22,358 nucleotides of DNA from JBELHO01 sp042091375 (GCA_042091375.1 JBELHO010000056.1:1-22358); one strand, 5' to 3'; counted from the stretch's first letter, positions 14,123-22,358 are shown. A program made the numbers and translations. Notes: a model not told the origin generated them from the letters alone.

Positions 14123-15439
14123 ATGAATCCATTTTTTGAAACTGTAGATAAAATCAAATTTGAGGGCGAAAACTCTACTAACCCTCTTGCCTTTCGGTAT
14201 TACGATGAAAACCAGATAATCATGGGTAAAACCATGAAAGAACACCTTAGGTTTGCCGCTTGCTATTGGCACAATTTCTGTTGGGCTGGTTCAGATATAT
14301 TTGGTCTGGGCACTTTTGAACGGCCTTGGCTCAGTCAAGCTGGCGATCCGATGGCACTGGCTGAGCAAAAAGCACAAGTCGCTTTTGAGTTCTTTGAAAA
14401 ACTCGGTGTACCCTATTTTTGTTTTCACGACACAGATATTGCGCCCGAAGGAACGAGCTTGCAACAAAGCCACGCCAATGTGGATCACATAGTTGATATA
14501 TTTGCCAAAGAAATGTCACGCACTGGGGTGAAGTTGCTGTGGGGCACCGCCAACTTATTCTCCAATCCGCGTTATTGTGCTGGCGGCTCAACTAATCCTG
14601 ATCCACAGCTATTTGCCTATGCTGCCGCACAAGTTAAGCATGCCATGGATGTTACCCATAGATTAGGTGGAGAGAATTATGTGTTATGGGGTGGTAGAGA
14701 AGGTTATGACACCTTATTGAATACCAACCTCAAACAAGAAGGCGAACAATATGCGCGTTTTCTTAAAATGGTGATTGAACACAAACACAAAATTGGCTTT
14801 AAAGGCACATTATTAATAGAGCCTAAGCCACAAGAGCCAACTAAGCACCAATATGACTATGACACAGCGACAGTGTCAGGCTTTCTGCACAAGCATGGTA
14901 TACACAATGAAATCAAAGTCAATATTGAAGCTAACCACGCCACTTTAGCGGGGCATAGCTTTCATCATGAAGTTGCCACGGCGTGTGCCGAAGGCATTAT
15001 GGGCAGTATTGATGCCAATAGAGGCGATATGCAAAATGGTTGGGATACCGATCAATTTCCCAATGATGTGGCTGAGTGTACCTTGGTGATGTACGAGATT
15101 TTAAAAGCCGGCGGATTTGCTACCGGCGGCTTTAACTTTGACACCAAACTGCGCCGCCAATCATGTCAGCGCGACGACCTGTTTATCGGTCATATTGGCG
15201 GTATGGACACCATGGCTAAATCATTGTTAAACGCAGCCAAGTTAATAGAACAAGGGCCATTAGAAGACTTTGTTCAACAGCGTTATTCGGGTTGGCAAGG
15301 AGCTTTGGGACACAGTATTTTAAGTGGTGATCACAGTTTAGAAAGCTTGTCTCAACTGGTGCTAGAGAAAAACCTAAACCCGACACAAGTTTCTGGCCGG
15401 CAAGAGCTGTTAGAAAATATTGTCAATCGTTATCTTTAA
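14123..15439 (+). CDS. xylA: Xylose isomerase
   Basis: Converts D-xylose to D-xylulose, with two divalent metal ions, in the cytoplasm. At 438 residues it is of the longer class II type (E. coli 440). Catalytic FCFHDTDIAPEG (99-110) holds His102 and Asp105. Metal and substrate motifs follow in order: VLWGGREGYDTLLNT, LIEPKPQEPTKHQYDYD, ANHATLAGHSFHHE and SIDANRGDMQNGWDTDQFP. All expected acidic ligands appear to be present. The start is well supported by AAGGA about 6 bases before the ATG. It lies between xylB and the transaldolase gene, whose ATG follows after 12 bases. Family and function are secure. Confidence 0.98.
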   Translation: MNPFFETVDKIKFEGENSTNPLAFRYYDENQIIMGKTMKEHLRFAACYWHNFCWAGSDIFGLGTFERPWLSQAGDPMALAEQKAQVAFEFFEKLGVPYFCFHDTDIAPEGTSLQQSHANVDHIVDIFAKEMSRTGVKLLWGTANLFSNPRYCAGGSTNPDPQLFAYAAAQVKHAMDVTHRLGGENYVLWGGREGYDTLLNTNLKQEGEQYARFLKMVIEHKHKIGFKGTLLIEPKPQEPTKHQYDYDTATVSGFLHKHGIHNEIKVNIEANHATLAGHSFHHEVATACAEGIMGSIDANRGDMQNGWDTDQFPNDVAECTLVMYEILKAGGFATGGFNFDTKLRRQSCQRDDLFIGHIGGMDTMAKSLLNAAKLIEQGPLEDFVQQRYSGWQGALGHSILSGDHSLESLSQLVLEKNLNPTQVSGRQELLENIVNRYL

Positions 15440-15451
15440 TTGAGTTAGCTT

Positions 15452-16417
15452 ATGAATTGCTTAGGATCTTTAAAAAAAATCACCGTTGTCGTCGCTGACA
15501 GCGGTGATATTAACGCCATAAAAACCTTAAACCCCATTGATGCAACCACTAACCCTTCGCTGATTTTAGCGGCGAGTAAGTCTGCCCAATACCAACATTT
15601 AATTGCCGATGCCATCGCTAGCGCGGGTCCAAATATGGCCGATATTTGCGACCAACTCATCGTTAACTTTGGCTGTGAAATTTTAAAGGTGATACCGGGC
15701 AGAATATCAAGTGAAGTCGATGCCTCTTTATCTTTTGACACCCGTGGCAGTATCGACAAAGGTCGAAAATTAATTGCCCTTTATCGCGCCGCAGGGATCA
15801 GTAAAGAACGGGTGTTAATTAAGTTAGCGGCGACTTGGCAAGGGATCAAAGCCGCTGAGCAGTTAGAAAAGGAAGGTATCCATTGCAATTTAACCCTGAT
15901 GTTTTCAATGGCGCAAGCGAAAGCTTGTGCAGAAGCTAACATCACCCTTATTTCGCCTTTTGTTGGGCGTATTCTCGATTGGTATAAAGCAAATACCAGT
16001 AATGCTGCTGAGGACCAATTCAGCGGTGCTAATGACCCTGGGGTAAAGTCAGTTAGCCAAATTTACCATTATTTCAAAGCCAACAATTACCACACCCAGA
16101 TCATGGGCGCCAGCTTCAGAAATAGCCAACAAATCATTGAACTTGCCGGTTGTGACTTGTTAACCATTTCACCGGCATTACTCACTGAATTAGCTGAAAT
16201 ACCGGGAGAACTAAAAGTAAAATTATCGGCTGATAACCTTAAAATTAAGCCGGAAGCGAACATAGTACCATTAACAGCAGAAACCTTTGCTTGGCAACAC
16301 AATGAAGATGCGATGGCCGTTGAAAAGCTGGCTGAAGGGATCCGCAAATTTGCCGTTGATCAAAAGGCGCTAGAAGCTCAAGTGTTGGCGCATGTACAAC
16401 AACCTACAGTCGCGTAA
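15452..16417 (+). CDS. tal: Transaldolase (TalB type)
   Basis: Transfers a dihydroxyacetone unit from sedoheptulose-7-phosphate to glyceraldehyde-3-phosphate, giving erythrose-4-phosphate and fructose-6-phosphate, in the non-oxidative pentose phosphate pathway. At 321 residues it is close to E. coli TalB (317). Visible are VVVADSGDI (12-20, Asp16), DATTNPSLIL (30-39), VIPGRISSEVDASLSFDT, the Schiff-base Lys124 in VLIKLAATWQGIKA, CNLTLMFSMAQA, ISPFVGRILDWYK and MGASFRN. The stretch QHNEDAMAVEKLAEGIRKFA near the C-terminus is typical of TalB. It follows xylA after 12 bases with a weak ribosome site, so coupling is likely. Its presence in the xylose operon fits rearrangement of xylulose-5-phosphate; transketolase, ribose-5-phosphate isomerase and epimerase are not in the window. 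Confidence 0.97.
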   Translation: MNCLGSLKKITVVVADSGDINAIKTLNPIDATTNPSLILAASKSAQYQHLIADAIASAGPNMADICDQLIVNFGCEILKVIPGRISSEVDASLSFDTRGSIDKGRKLIALYRAAGISKERVLIKLAATWQGIKAAEQLEKEGIHCNLTLMFSMAQAKACAEANITLISPFVGRILDWYKANTSNAAEDQFSGANDPGVKSVSQIYHYFKANNYHTQIMGASFRNSQQIIELAGCDLLTISPALLTELAEIPGELKVKLSADNLKIKPEANIVPLTAETFAWQHNEDAMAVEKLAEGIRKFAVDQKALEAQVLAHVQQPTVA

Positions 16418-16446
16418 TGTAAAAATCAATAACTACAGGAAAAACA

Positions 16447-18096
16447 ATGACCTCAAGAACATCATTGGCCAGTTGGCAAAAGTTAATTATGCATGCACAA
16501 GCAATGAAAGACATTCATATTAGTGATTTATTTGCTGCAGATAGCCAGCGCTTTGCAAAATACTCATTAACTTTGCCATCATTTTTACTCGATTACTCAA
16601 AAAATTTAATCAATCAACAAACCATGGCATTGCTGTTTGACTTGGCCAAGGAGTGCGAGGTTGAAACTTGGCGCGATAAGATGTTTAGTGGAGAGAAAAT
16701 CAATAAAACCGAAAATAGGGCAGTTTTACACACGGCGCTGCGCAATCGCTCATCCTCACCTATCAAAATCAATGACCAAGACATTAATCCAGACATTGAA
16801 CTCGCCCTAGATAAAATGAATACCTTTAGTACTCGTTTGCGCAATGGAGAGTGGCGAGGTTATTCGGGAAAGGCAATTTCTGATGTGGTTAATATTGGCG
16901 TTGGGGGTTCTAATTTAGGCCCGCAAATGGTCACTGAAGCGCTAAAGCAATACAGTGATAATATCATCAACATCCATTATGTTTCCAATGTCGATGGTAC
17001 GCAAATAGCTAATGTGCTGCGCTACCTCAACCCAGAAACCACTTTATTTATTATCTCTAGCAAAACCTTTACCACAGTGGAGACCATGACAAACGCCAAA
17101 ACGGCAATTAATTGGCTCACTGCATCGGCGACACAATCTGAAGCAATGAGCAAGCACGTTGTCGCTGTTTCAGCCAACCGTGCTAATGCCATGGCGTTTG
17201 GCATTGCTAAAGATAATATTTTTGATATGTGGGATTGGGTAGGAGGCAGGTTTTCTTTGTGGTCAGCTATTGGTTTGCCTATCGCTATCGACCTTGGCTT
17301 TGCCCGATTTATTGAGCTTCTTGAAGGGGCACATCAAGTGGATAAGCACTTTCTCACTGCGCCAATAGAACAAAACCCGTCAGTGATCTTAGCTTTGTTG
17401 AGTGTGTGGAACTGTACATTTTTAGGTGCACAGTCACAAGCTATCCTGCCTTATGACCAATCATTACACATGCTCAGTGCCTACTTACAGCAAGCCGAAA
17501 TGGAAAGTAATGGCAAATCTGTGTGTTGGGATGGCAAGCAGATATTTTACCCAACAGTGCCATCAATTTGGGGTGAATTAGGCATCAATGGCCAACATGC
17601 GTTTTATCAATACTTGCATCAAAGTAACAATATCGTACCCGCCGACTTTATTGGCTCTGTCGCCACTGTAACACCCATAGCTGGTCACCATGAAACCTTA
17701 ATGGCTAATTTTTTTGCGCAAACTCAAGCCTTAATGGCAGGTGTCAATGAACAACAGGTCAGAGCCGATTTAACTGCAAAAGGCCGCAATGCCGATTACA
17801 TTAATAAAGTGGCCGCACACAAGGTTCACCAAGGCAATCGCCCAACCAATACCATTTTACTCAATCAAATATCTGCCCACTCCCTAGGCGGGTTAATAGC
17901 GCTTTATGAACACAAAATATTTGTGCAGGGCATTATTCTTAAAATCTGCTCTTTCGATCAGTGGGGAGTAGAACTTGGCAAAGGCTTAGCCGAGGATATT
18001 GCCAACCAACTCAACAACCAAGAACACCACAATCAGCACGACAGTTCCACTGAGGGCTTGATTAATTATTACAAAGCTAAAACATGCAATGTCTGA
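16447..18096 (+). CDS. pgi: Glucose-6-phosphate isomerase
   Basis: Interconverts fructose-6-phosphate and glucose-6-phosphate. At 549 residues it is the same length as E. coli Pgi. Motifs include VVNIGVGGSNLGPQM (147-161), YVSNVDGTQ, SKTFTTVETMTNA, WDWVGGRFSLWSAIG (262-276), Glu353 in MESNGKSV, His384 in NGQHAFYQ and the C-terminal signature ILKICSFDQWGVELGK with Lys512. The usual GTNGQHAF reads GINGQHAF here (Ile380), a minor change beside the catalytic His. The start has a good site (AGGAAAAACA before ATG). It follows tal after 29 bases and overlaps galM by 8 bases. In this operon it would turn fructose-6-phosphate from transaldolase into glucose-6-phosphate, feeding the Entner-Doudoroff or oxidative pentose phosphate route; that routing is inference. 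Whether this is the only pgi of the genome cannot be seen here. Confidence 0.97.
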   Translation: MTSRTSLASWQKLIMHAQAMKDIHISDLFAADSQRFAKYSLTLPSFLLDYSKNLINQQTMALLFDLAKECEVETWRDKMFSGEKINKTENRAVLHTALRNRSSSPIKINDQDINPDIELALDKMNTFSTRLRNGEWRGYSGKAISDVVNIGVGGSNLGPQMVTEALKQYSDNIINIHYVSNVDGTQIANVLRYLNPETTLFIISSKTFTTVETMTNAKTAINWLTASATQSEAMSKHVVAVSANRANAMAFGIAKDNIFDMWDWVGGRFSLWSAIGLPIAIDLGFARFIELLEGAHQVDKHFLTAPIEQNPSVILALLSVWNCTFLGAQSQAILPYDQSLHMLSAYLQQAEMESNGKSVCWDGKQIFYPTVPSIWGELGINGQHAFYQYLHQSNNIVPADFIGSVATVTPIAGHHETLMANFFAQTQALMAGVNEQQVRADLTAKGRNADYINKVAAHKVHQGNRPTNTILLNQISAHSLGGLIALYEHKIFVQGIILKICSFDQWGVELGKGLAEDIANQLNNQEHHNQHDSSTEGLINYYKAKTCNV

Positions 18097-19075
18097 ACAA
18101 ATTAACATCTTTACCCTCTCTAACGCTATTGGTGAGCAAGTCGAGATCAGCAATTATGGTGCGCGCATAGTCAAATGGCTGACCCGAGTCAATGGTCAAT
18201 CGCGCAACATTGTCGTTGGCTATGACAATCCACAAGATTATCTCAATGATAGCTTTTATCTGGGTGCGATTGTCGGCCCTTATGCCAATAGAATAAACAA
18301 TGCCCGAGTCGATCACTTTTACGATCAAGACAAGCCTTTACAACTAAATAGCAATGAAGGGCAACACCAATTGCACGGTGGGCATTTAGCTTTTGCCAAT
18401 CAATTTTGGCGTGTTGTTGACTATACTGCTGAGCAAATAACCCTGTCATGTGAGCTAGCCGATGGTTACAACGGCTATCCGGGGCCAATCTATTGTCAAG
18501 TGTGTTATCGCTTGTCTAGCGACGCAAGTGAACAGACTGATCTCAATATTGACATTGAGGTATCTAGTGAAAAAGTGACGATTGCCGGTCCTACAGTTCA
18601 CCCATATTTCAACTTATCAGGCAGCAAAAATTTGCTGCAACATCATCAGCTATCACTAAACACCAATGCGCTAGCTGCAATGAACGACAACAACATACCC
18701 ACCGGAGAGATAATCACCTTAGCGCCACCAGCAAGATTGAATTTCCAGCAAGGTAAACCGTTGTCAGAGCAGCAAAAAACCATGATCATCGACGATAATT
18801 TCTTTGTAAAAGACGGATTCAGTGGTGATGTGGTTGAGCATGCGCGTTTAATGAGCCCAGACCATCAGTTGTCGCTGTGTTTACAATCTAACTATCCGTG
18901 TTTACAAGTGTACACAGGCACACATTTATCAACGCCATTTCAAAGCCATCAAGGGATCTGTTTAGAGCCGCAATTTGCCCCTAACAGTCCCAATCAGGAT
19001 GCATTTACATTGCAATTGACCACGCCGCAACAGCCATTAATAGTCTCGATTAAATATCGATTAGTTAAACATTAA
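18089..19075 (+). CDS. galM: Aldose 1-epimerase (mutarotase)
   Basis: Speeds interconversion of alpha and beta anomers of free aldoses, here probably xylose released by the inverting GH43 enzyme. At 328 residues it is of normal length. Active-site features are Arg68 in GPYANRIN, His96 in HQLHGGHLAF, the catalytic acid His171 in VHPYFNLSG, Asp236 in IIDDNF and the catalytic base Glu293 in CLEPQFAPNSPN. No signal peptide is seen, so it is cytoplasmic. The ATG lies inside the end of pgi (8-base overlap, ATGTCTGA), so it is translationally coupled. Its stop codon overlaps the stop of the convergent lacI by a few bases, and there is no room for a terminator between them. The sugar specificity is inferred from the operon. 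Confidence 0.94.
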   Translation: MSEQINIFTLSNAIGEQVEISNYGARIVKWLTRVNGQSRNIVVGYDNPQDYLNDSFYLGAIVGPYANRINNARVDHFYDQDKPLQLNSNEGQHQLHGGHLAFANQFWRVVDYTAEQITLSCELADGYNGYPGPIYCQVCYRLSSDASEQTDLNIDIEVSSEKVTIAGPTVHPYFNLSGSKNLLQHHQLSLNTNALAAMNDNNIPTGEIITLAPPARLNFQQGKPLSEQQKTMIIDDNFFVKDGFSGDVVEHARLMSPDHQLSLCLQSNYPCLQVYTGTHLSTPFQSHQGICLEPQFAPNSPNQDAFTLQLTTPQQPLIVSIKYRLVKH

Positions 19076-20103
19076 AGCACACGAGTAGAGTTGCGCTCTA
19101 CCACTTCAAAATCCAAGACATGCCTAAAATCGCGATTGCTATTACCGGCATTGCCGGCACTATTTTTTGAAGTCAACAATTCGATAGCTAGCGAAGCCAT
19201 TTCCTGTATAGGTTGTCTCACTGTCGTTAAATGCGGTGACACAGTCACCGCGACATGACCGTCATCAAAACCGACCACAGACAATTGCTCAGGTATAGAC
19301 AATCCTGACATGTGCGCTACAGAAATAACCCCTGCGGCCATTTCATCATTGGCAGCAAAAATAGCGGTGGGCTTATCGACTAAAGATAACAACTGTTGGG
19401 CTGCCTCAACGCCAGAGTCATAAGTAAACATGCCCTGCTCAATATATTCTGGAGGGATATTAATTTTATTAGATCGCAACGCATCTAGGTAGCCTTGATA
19501 ACGCAGACGACTGGCACCTTGGTTAGGATTACCTCTAATATGACCAATTTTGGTATGACCCTGTTTAATTAAAAACTCAGTGATCTCAAAACCGGCTTGA
19601 TAATCATCCATACAAATATAAGGCGATATATTTAATTGTAAATCTGGGGCTATGCGCACAAACGGAACATTGGCGTCCTGCAGTGTGGTTAATACTTCTG
19701 CCATGTCGCAAACCGGTGGCAAAAGAATAACGCCATCAACTTGAGTGACTTCTATAAGCTCTTTAATAGCGCTAATGGATTTTTCTATATCTTCATCAAT
19801 TTCATCGGGGATCAGGTGGTGACCTGTGGCGCGACAACTCTTTAAGCCACGCAACAAAAACTTGCTTACATAAGAGGTATCTAGATCAAAATACAGTAAG
19901 CCAATAAGAAATGATTGTCTACCAGCTAAACGCTGAGCAGCAATGTTGGGACGATAATTTAATGTTTTCACTGCATCTAGCACTAAAGCGGTTTTTTGAT
20001 CACTGACTTTGGTGTCTTTACTTAGCACCCTAGATACTGTCATCGTTGATACACCGGCTTTTTCTGCTACATCTTGAATGCGGGCTTTTTTCGCTCTCAC
20101 CAT
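19072..20103 (-). CDS. LacI-family transcriptional regulator (paralogue 2), probable local xylan/xylose repressor
   Basis: A 343-residue LacI-family regulator. Helix-turn-helix at 9-28 (RIQDVAEKAGVSTMTVSRVL), hinge helix at about 52-61 (PNIAAQRLAG) and a ligand domain from about 65 onward with VDGVILLPPVCD, SRLRYQGYLDAL, FAANDEMAAG and GFDDGH. It is clearly related to the regulator at 1514-2536 over its whole length. In the recognition helix the two differ at one residue before the shared MTVSR (Thr20 here, Met20 there), so they may read similar sites. The start has GGGGAAG about 10 bases upstream. Operator E lies 77 bases before the ATG, which suggests autoregulation, and the same motif controls the neighbouring catabolic units. 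I infer this is the main repressor of the locus, with a xylose-type effector; that assignment is not proven. Its stop overlaps the galM stop tail to tail. Confidence 0.94.
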   Translation of the reverse strand: MVRAKKARIQDVAEKAGVSTMTVSRVLSKDTKVSDQKTALVLDAVKTLNYRPNIAAQRLAGRQSFLIGLLYFDLDTSYVSKFLLRGLKSCRATGHHLIPDEIDEDIEKSISAIKELIEVTQVDGVILLPPVCDMAEVLTTLQDANVPFVRIAPDLQLNISPYICMDDYQAGFEITEFLIKQGHTKIGHIRGNPNQGASRLRYQGYLDALRSNKINIPPEYIEQGMFTYDSGVEAAQQLLSLVDKPTAIFAANDEMAAGVISVAHMSGLSIPEQLSVVGFDDGHVAVTVSPHLTTVRQPIQEMASLAIELLTSKNSAGNAGNSNRDFRHVLDFEVVERNSTRVL

Positions 20104-20180
20104 TGGCTAGTTATCTTCCCCAAAACGATTATCACTGTTAATAAACAATAGTTGAAATAGAATTTAATGTTAGCAAAATT

Positions 20181-20194
20181 TGTTAGCGATATCA
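20181..20194. promoter_or_regulatory. LacI-type operator E, upstream of the second lacI
   Basis: TGTTAGCGATATCA matches the left half of the consensus exactly and diverges on the right, so it is the weakest of the five. An extra half-site, TGTTAGC at 20168-20174, repeats it 13 bases away in the same direction. Both lie in the promoter region of the second lacI. Confidence 0.7.
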
Positions 20195-20235
20195 TCAAAA
20201 AATCAATGATCCGCCTATTTGGGAAGGGGTTTAGC

Positions 20236-20275
20236 TAATAAAACACAGCAAGTTAATGGCTAACCTGCTGTGTTT
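20236..20275 (-). terminator. Rho-independent terminator after the di-haem oxidoreductase gene
   Basis: Arms at 20241-20255 and 20261-20275 form a 15-bp stem with one G.U pair in the minus-strand RNA and a 5-base loop. On the minus strand it is followed by TTTTATT. It begins 37 bases after the stop of the minus-strand gene and separates that gene from the second lacI. Confidence 0.85.
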
Positions 20276-20312
20276 GTTTCGTTATGACAAGACTTTAACT
20301 GCAAGATCTCAA

Positions 20313-22358
20313 CTACAGAGTTTTAACGAAGTTCTGTATAGCCAATTTCTCAGCGCTGCTCAACTGATTGTACTGAGTAGTCACCGCACTGGCGTCACCA
20401 CCATGAGCAAGTATTGCTTGTTCAATGGTTTGTGCTGAACCATCATGCATATACAGCACAGCTCTGTTATTACGCTCCAAAATATGCAAGTTTTGTCCTA
20501 AACCCCATAAAGGTGGCGTTCTAAAGCTACCATTGCCAAGGTTATGCACTTTCATATCCGTGTAGGGGCGGATCTCAATATCCCTGAGGTGGGTAGGTGC
20601 ATCACTGCTGGTTTGTTGCACTGGTGTATGACAACCAGCACAGCCAATTTGGTTGAACAACACATCGCCTTCTGCCACACCAGGCTTGTCATAAGAACCC
20701 GGATTTCGCGAAGGCACAGTTAACAACTCAACATAACTGGTCAGTAATTCAAGCACTCGCCCAGGCAGTTGAGCGGCATCAACTTGATGGTCATCGCGCA
20801 GGGCATTAACCACTTGTTGTGATATGTCTGGCACTGAACCATCCCAAGTATAGCCAGCCTCACGCCCCACCATGTGATCAAGTAGCGATAAACCATAAAT
20901 AGGCGGTGCTATTCTTGGTCCTTTTGGCGTATTAAAGACTTCTGAGCCTCTACCATCTCTAAAGTGACAGCTACCACAAGTGGCTTGGCCAATTTGCACA
21001 TCGGGATCATCAAAGGTTGAAGAGCGAGTTTTGTTGGGATCAACACCGTGAAATAAATGGTGACCAAGAATAAAATCGTCAATCATATCCTCTTTGTGTA
21101 TGGTGACTAAAGGCTGGGTGAATATAGCGTTATGTTCAAGATCAATATAGCCACCTGAATCAGAAAACTCCTGACTAGTAGAGGCTTTACCTGCTGAATT
21201 TAATCGCGGATCACCGTATTTACCACACCAACCACAGCCCACCACATAATGACTAAAATCATTATAGGTCTGTGCTCCAGTAGCACCAGCAACGGCGGTA
21301 AGCTCAAAACTTATCACTTGCCCATAACTAAATAAGTCACCAAAGCCCATACCACTTGATAATGCGCCAAAAAATTGCTGGCCATTGGGAGAGCCAGGCA
21401 AACGCATTGCTTCATTGCGCAGTACACTGCCATTAATTTGTCCTTTAAATTCAACATTGCCTGGGCTGTCTTCCACCCAAATGGTGTAGCGATCTAAGTT
21501 GCGCAACAGATCGTTGTTGTGTTGAGCATCAAGTACGGCAGCGGTAGTACCATCTTGAGTTACAGGGTGACGGAAACGCATCCAGTTAGCCGAACCATCG
21601 ACAAATGGGGTATAATTGCGCGGATCAACTCTTGCGCCTTCAGTAGTAAACAACCCTGTAGAAACCCACTGAGAAGCGGGATCATCATTAAGTGCTGATG
21701 GGTGTAAATAGCGGAAGAAATAATTGTAATCTCCGGAACAAGGCACTGTGACCTGACTGTTAACAACATAAGCTTTTATAAAGGTTGCGTTGTCATCCAT
21801 AGAACAATGGATTTCTAAGCCAGAGTCTCCGGCTTGCTTGATGATTGATGGCCCCCAACGCCAAGTGATGGTATTGCCAACAAGGTCAAAAGCAAAGCCG
21901 TGTGATGTCGGTTGTGCACCCGTTGTCGGCGAAGCTAATGCTCTGGGTGGATTCGCGCGTGGCGCTGGACCGACATTGTGCTCAGTTAATGAATTTGAAG
22001 TCCAATCTAAATTAGAAAAATCAGCTGAACCACCACCATTATCGCCCGCATCGCCATCATCAGTTGCGGCATCAACCACAAAAGTAGCGGTTGCTTGTGA
22101 CTGCGCTCCATCGTCATCAGTGGCCATTGCCCTGAGGAAATAGCTTCCAGCCATCAGGTTAGTTAGAGTAAATTGATAAGGCGCAGCATTATCTACCGCC
22201 AATAACTGTTCGGCACTATTAGGTGCGGTAACGTAGAGTGCAACATTGACCACATAACCATCATTATCAGCAGCGTTGATCAATACAGTCGCATTATCAG
22301 CTTCAGTTAACCCTGATGGCACATTGACAGCAATGGTTGGTGGAGTATTTTGTTGCAC
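20313..22358 (-). CDS. Di-haem oxidoreductase (DUF1111/COG3488 type) with N-terminal Ig-like domain, 5' partial
   Basis: A haem-binding redox protein, expected outside the cytoplasm because haem c is attached there. The visible 681 residues start at the window edge. The first codon, GTG, has no signal peptide behind it, so the true N-terminus lies outside. Residues about 6-96 form an Ig-like/cadherin-like module (TPPTIAVNVP to ATFVV), then a Gly/Asp-rich linker (97-112). A region of unknown fold (about 113-400) follows and contains CGWCGK (375-380). The catalytic part (about 400-681) has two haem-binding CxxCH motifs, CGSCH (461-465) and CAGCH (573-577). Family hallmarks FRTPPLWGLG (612-621) and MHDGSAQTIEQAILAHGG (637-654) are also present. 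Members are related to MauG/di-haem peroxidases; the substrate is unknown. It ends before a strong terminator, carries no shared operator nearby, and need not belong to the xylan locus. Confidence 0.88.
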   Translation of the reverse strand: MQQNTPPTIAVNVPSGLTEADNATVLINAADNDGYVVNVALYVTAPNSAEQLLAVDNAAPYQFTLTNLMAGSYFLRAMATDDDGAQSQATATFVVDAATDDGDAGDNGGGSADFSNLDWTSNSLTEHNVGPAPRANPPRALASPTTGAQPTSHGFAFDLVGNTITWRWGPSIIKQAGDSGLEIHCSMDDNATFIKAYVVNSQVTVPCSGDYNYFFRYLHPSALNDDPASQWVSTGLFTTEGARVDPRNYTPFVDGSANWMRFRHPVTQDGTTAAVLDAQHNNDLLRNLDRYTIWVEDSPGNVEFKGQINGSVLRNEAMRLPGSPNGQQFFGALSSGMGFGDLFSYGQVISFELTAVAGATGAQTYNDFSHYVVGCGWCGKYGDPRLNSAGKASTSQEFSDSGGYIDLEHNAIFTQPLVTIHKEDMIDDFILGHHLFHGVDPNKTRSSTFDDPDVQIGQATCGSCHFRDGRGSEVFNTPKGPRIAPPIYGLSLLDHMVGREAGYTWDGSVPDISQQVVNALRDDHQVDAAQLPGRVLELLTSYVELLTVPSRNPGSYDKPGVAEGDVLFNQIGCAGCHTPVQQTSSDAPTHLRDIEIRPYTDMKVHNLGNGSFRTPPLWGLGQNLHILERNNRAVLYMHDGSAQTIEQAILAHGGDASAVTTQYNQLSSAEKLAIQNFVKTL

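Noticed and set aside
14253..14591. Overlapping short frames on both strands within xylA
   Set aside because: They are shadows of the xylA reading frame, which is fully conserved across this stretch.
21790..22143. 117-codon plus-strand frame opposite the di-haem oxidoreductase
   Set aside because: It is antisense to a continuous coding region with clear family motifs and shows no features of its own.

Overview
The window reads as a chromosomal segment of a marine gammaproteobacterium, probably from the Alteromonadales. It is AT-rich. Its XylA, transaldolase and Pgi look like enterobacterial/gammaproteobacterial types. It also carries a long TonB-dependent receptor with no SusD partner next to glycoside hydrolases, the usual Alteromonadales layout for polysaccharide use. 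The organism call is inference; there is no rRNA or other phylogenetic marker. I saw no tRNA, rRNA, IS element, phage gene or CRISPR array.

Layout. (1) Left edge, 1-2536: the N-terminus of a CaiB-type CoA-transferase on the minus strand, with a 24-bp in-frame tandem repeat; nagB on the plus strand; a LacI-family regulator on the minus strand. (2) Polysaccharide part, 2646-9520: a TonB-dependent receptor (minus) divergent from a three-gene plus-strand operon. That operon encodes a lipoprotein GH26 enzyme that I read as an endo-beta-1,3-xylanase, a cytoplasmic GH43 beta-xylosidase, and a phytanoyl-CoA-dioxygenase-like Fe(II)/2-oxoglutarate oxygenase whose start overlaps the GH43 stop. (3) Xylose part, 9743-19075: a minus-strand pair (XylE-like sugar/H+ symporter, then a Gfo/Idh/MocA dehydrogenase) divergent from a plus-strand operon xylB-xylA-tal-pgi-galM. 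(4) Right edge: a second LacI regulator closely similar to the first, then a multidomain di-haem (DUF1111-type) oxidoreductase that runs off the window.

How it works together (inference). The surface-anchored GH26 enzyme cuts xylan, most likely the beta-1,3-xylan of green and red algae. The TonB receptor imports oligosaccharides, GH43 releases xylose, GalM interconverts anomers, and XylA and XylB make xylulose-5-phosphate. Transaldolase and Pgi then take carbon through the pentose phosphate pathway to glucose-6-phosphate. The Gfo/Idh/MocA enzyme may be an oxidative side route for xylose.

The clearest unifying signal is a 14-bp LacI-type operator, TGTTAGCGCTAACA and close variants, at five places: both sides of each divergent intergenic region and upstream of the second lacI. 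It links every catabolic transcription unit into one local regulon and leaves out nagB, the first lacI and the di-haem gene. The least explained component is the oxygenase translationally coupled to the beta-xylosidase. Most of the rest is a well-organised version of known biology, and I do not claim a wholly new system.
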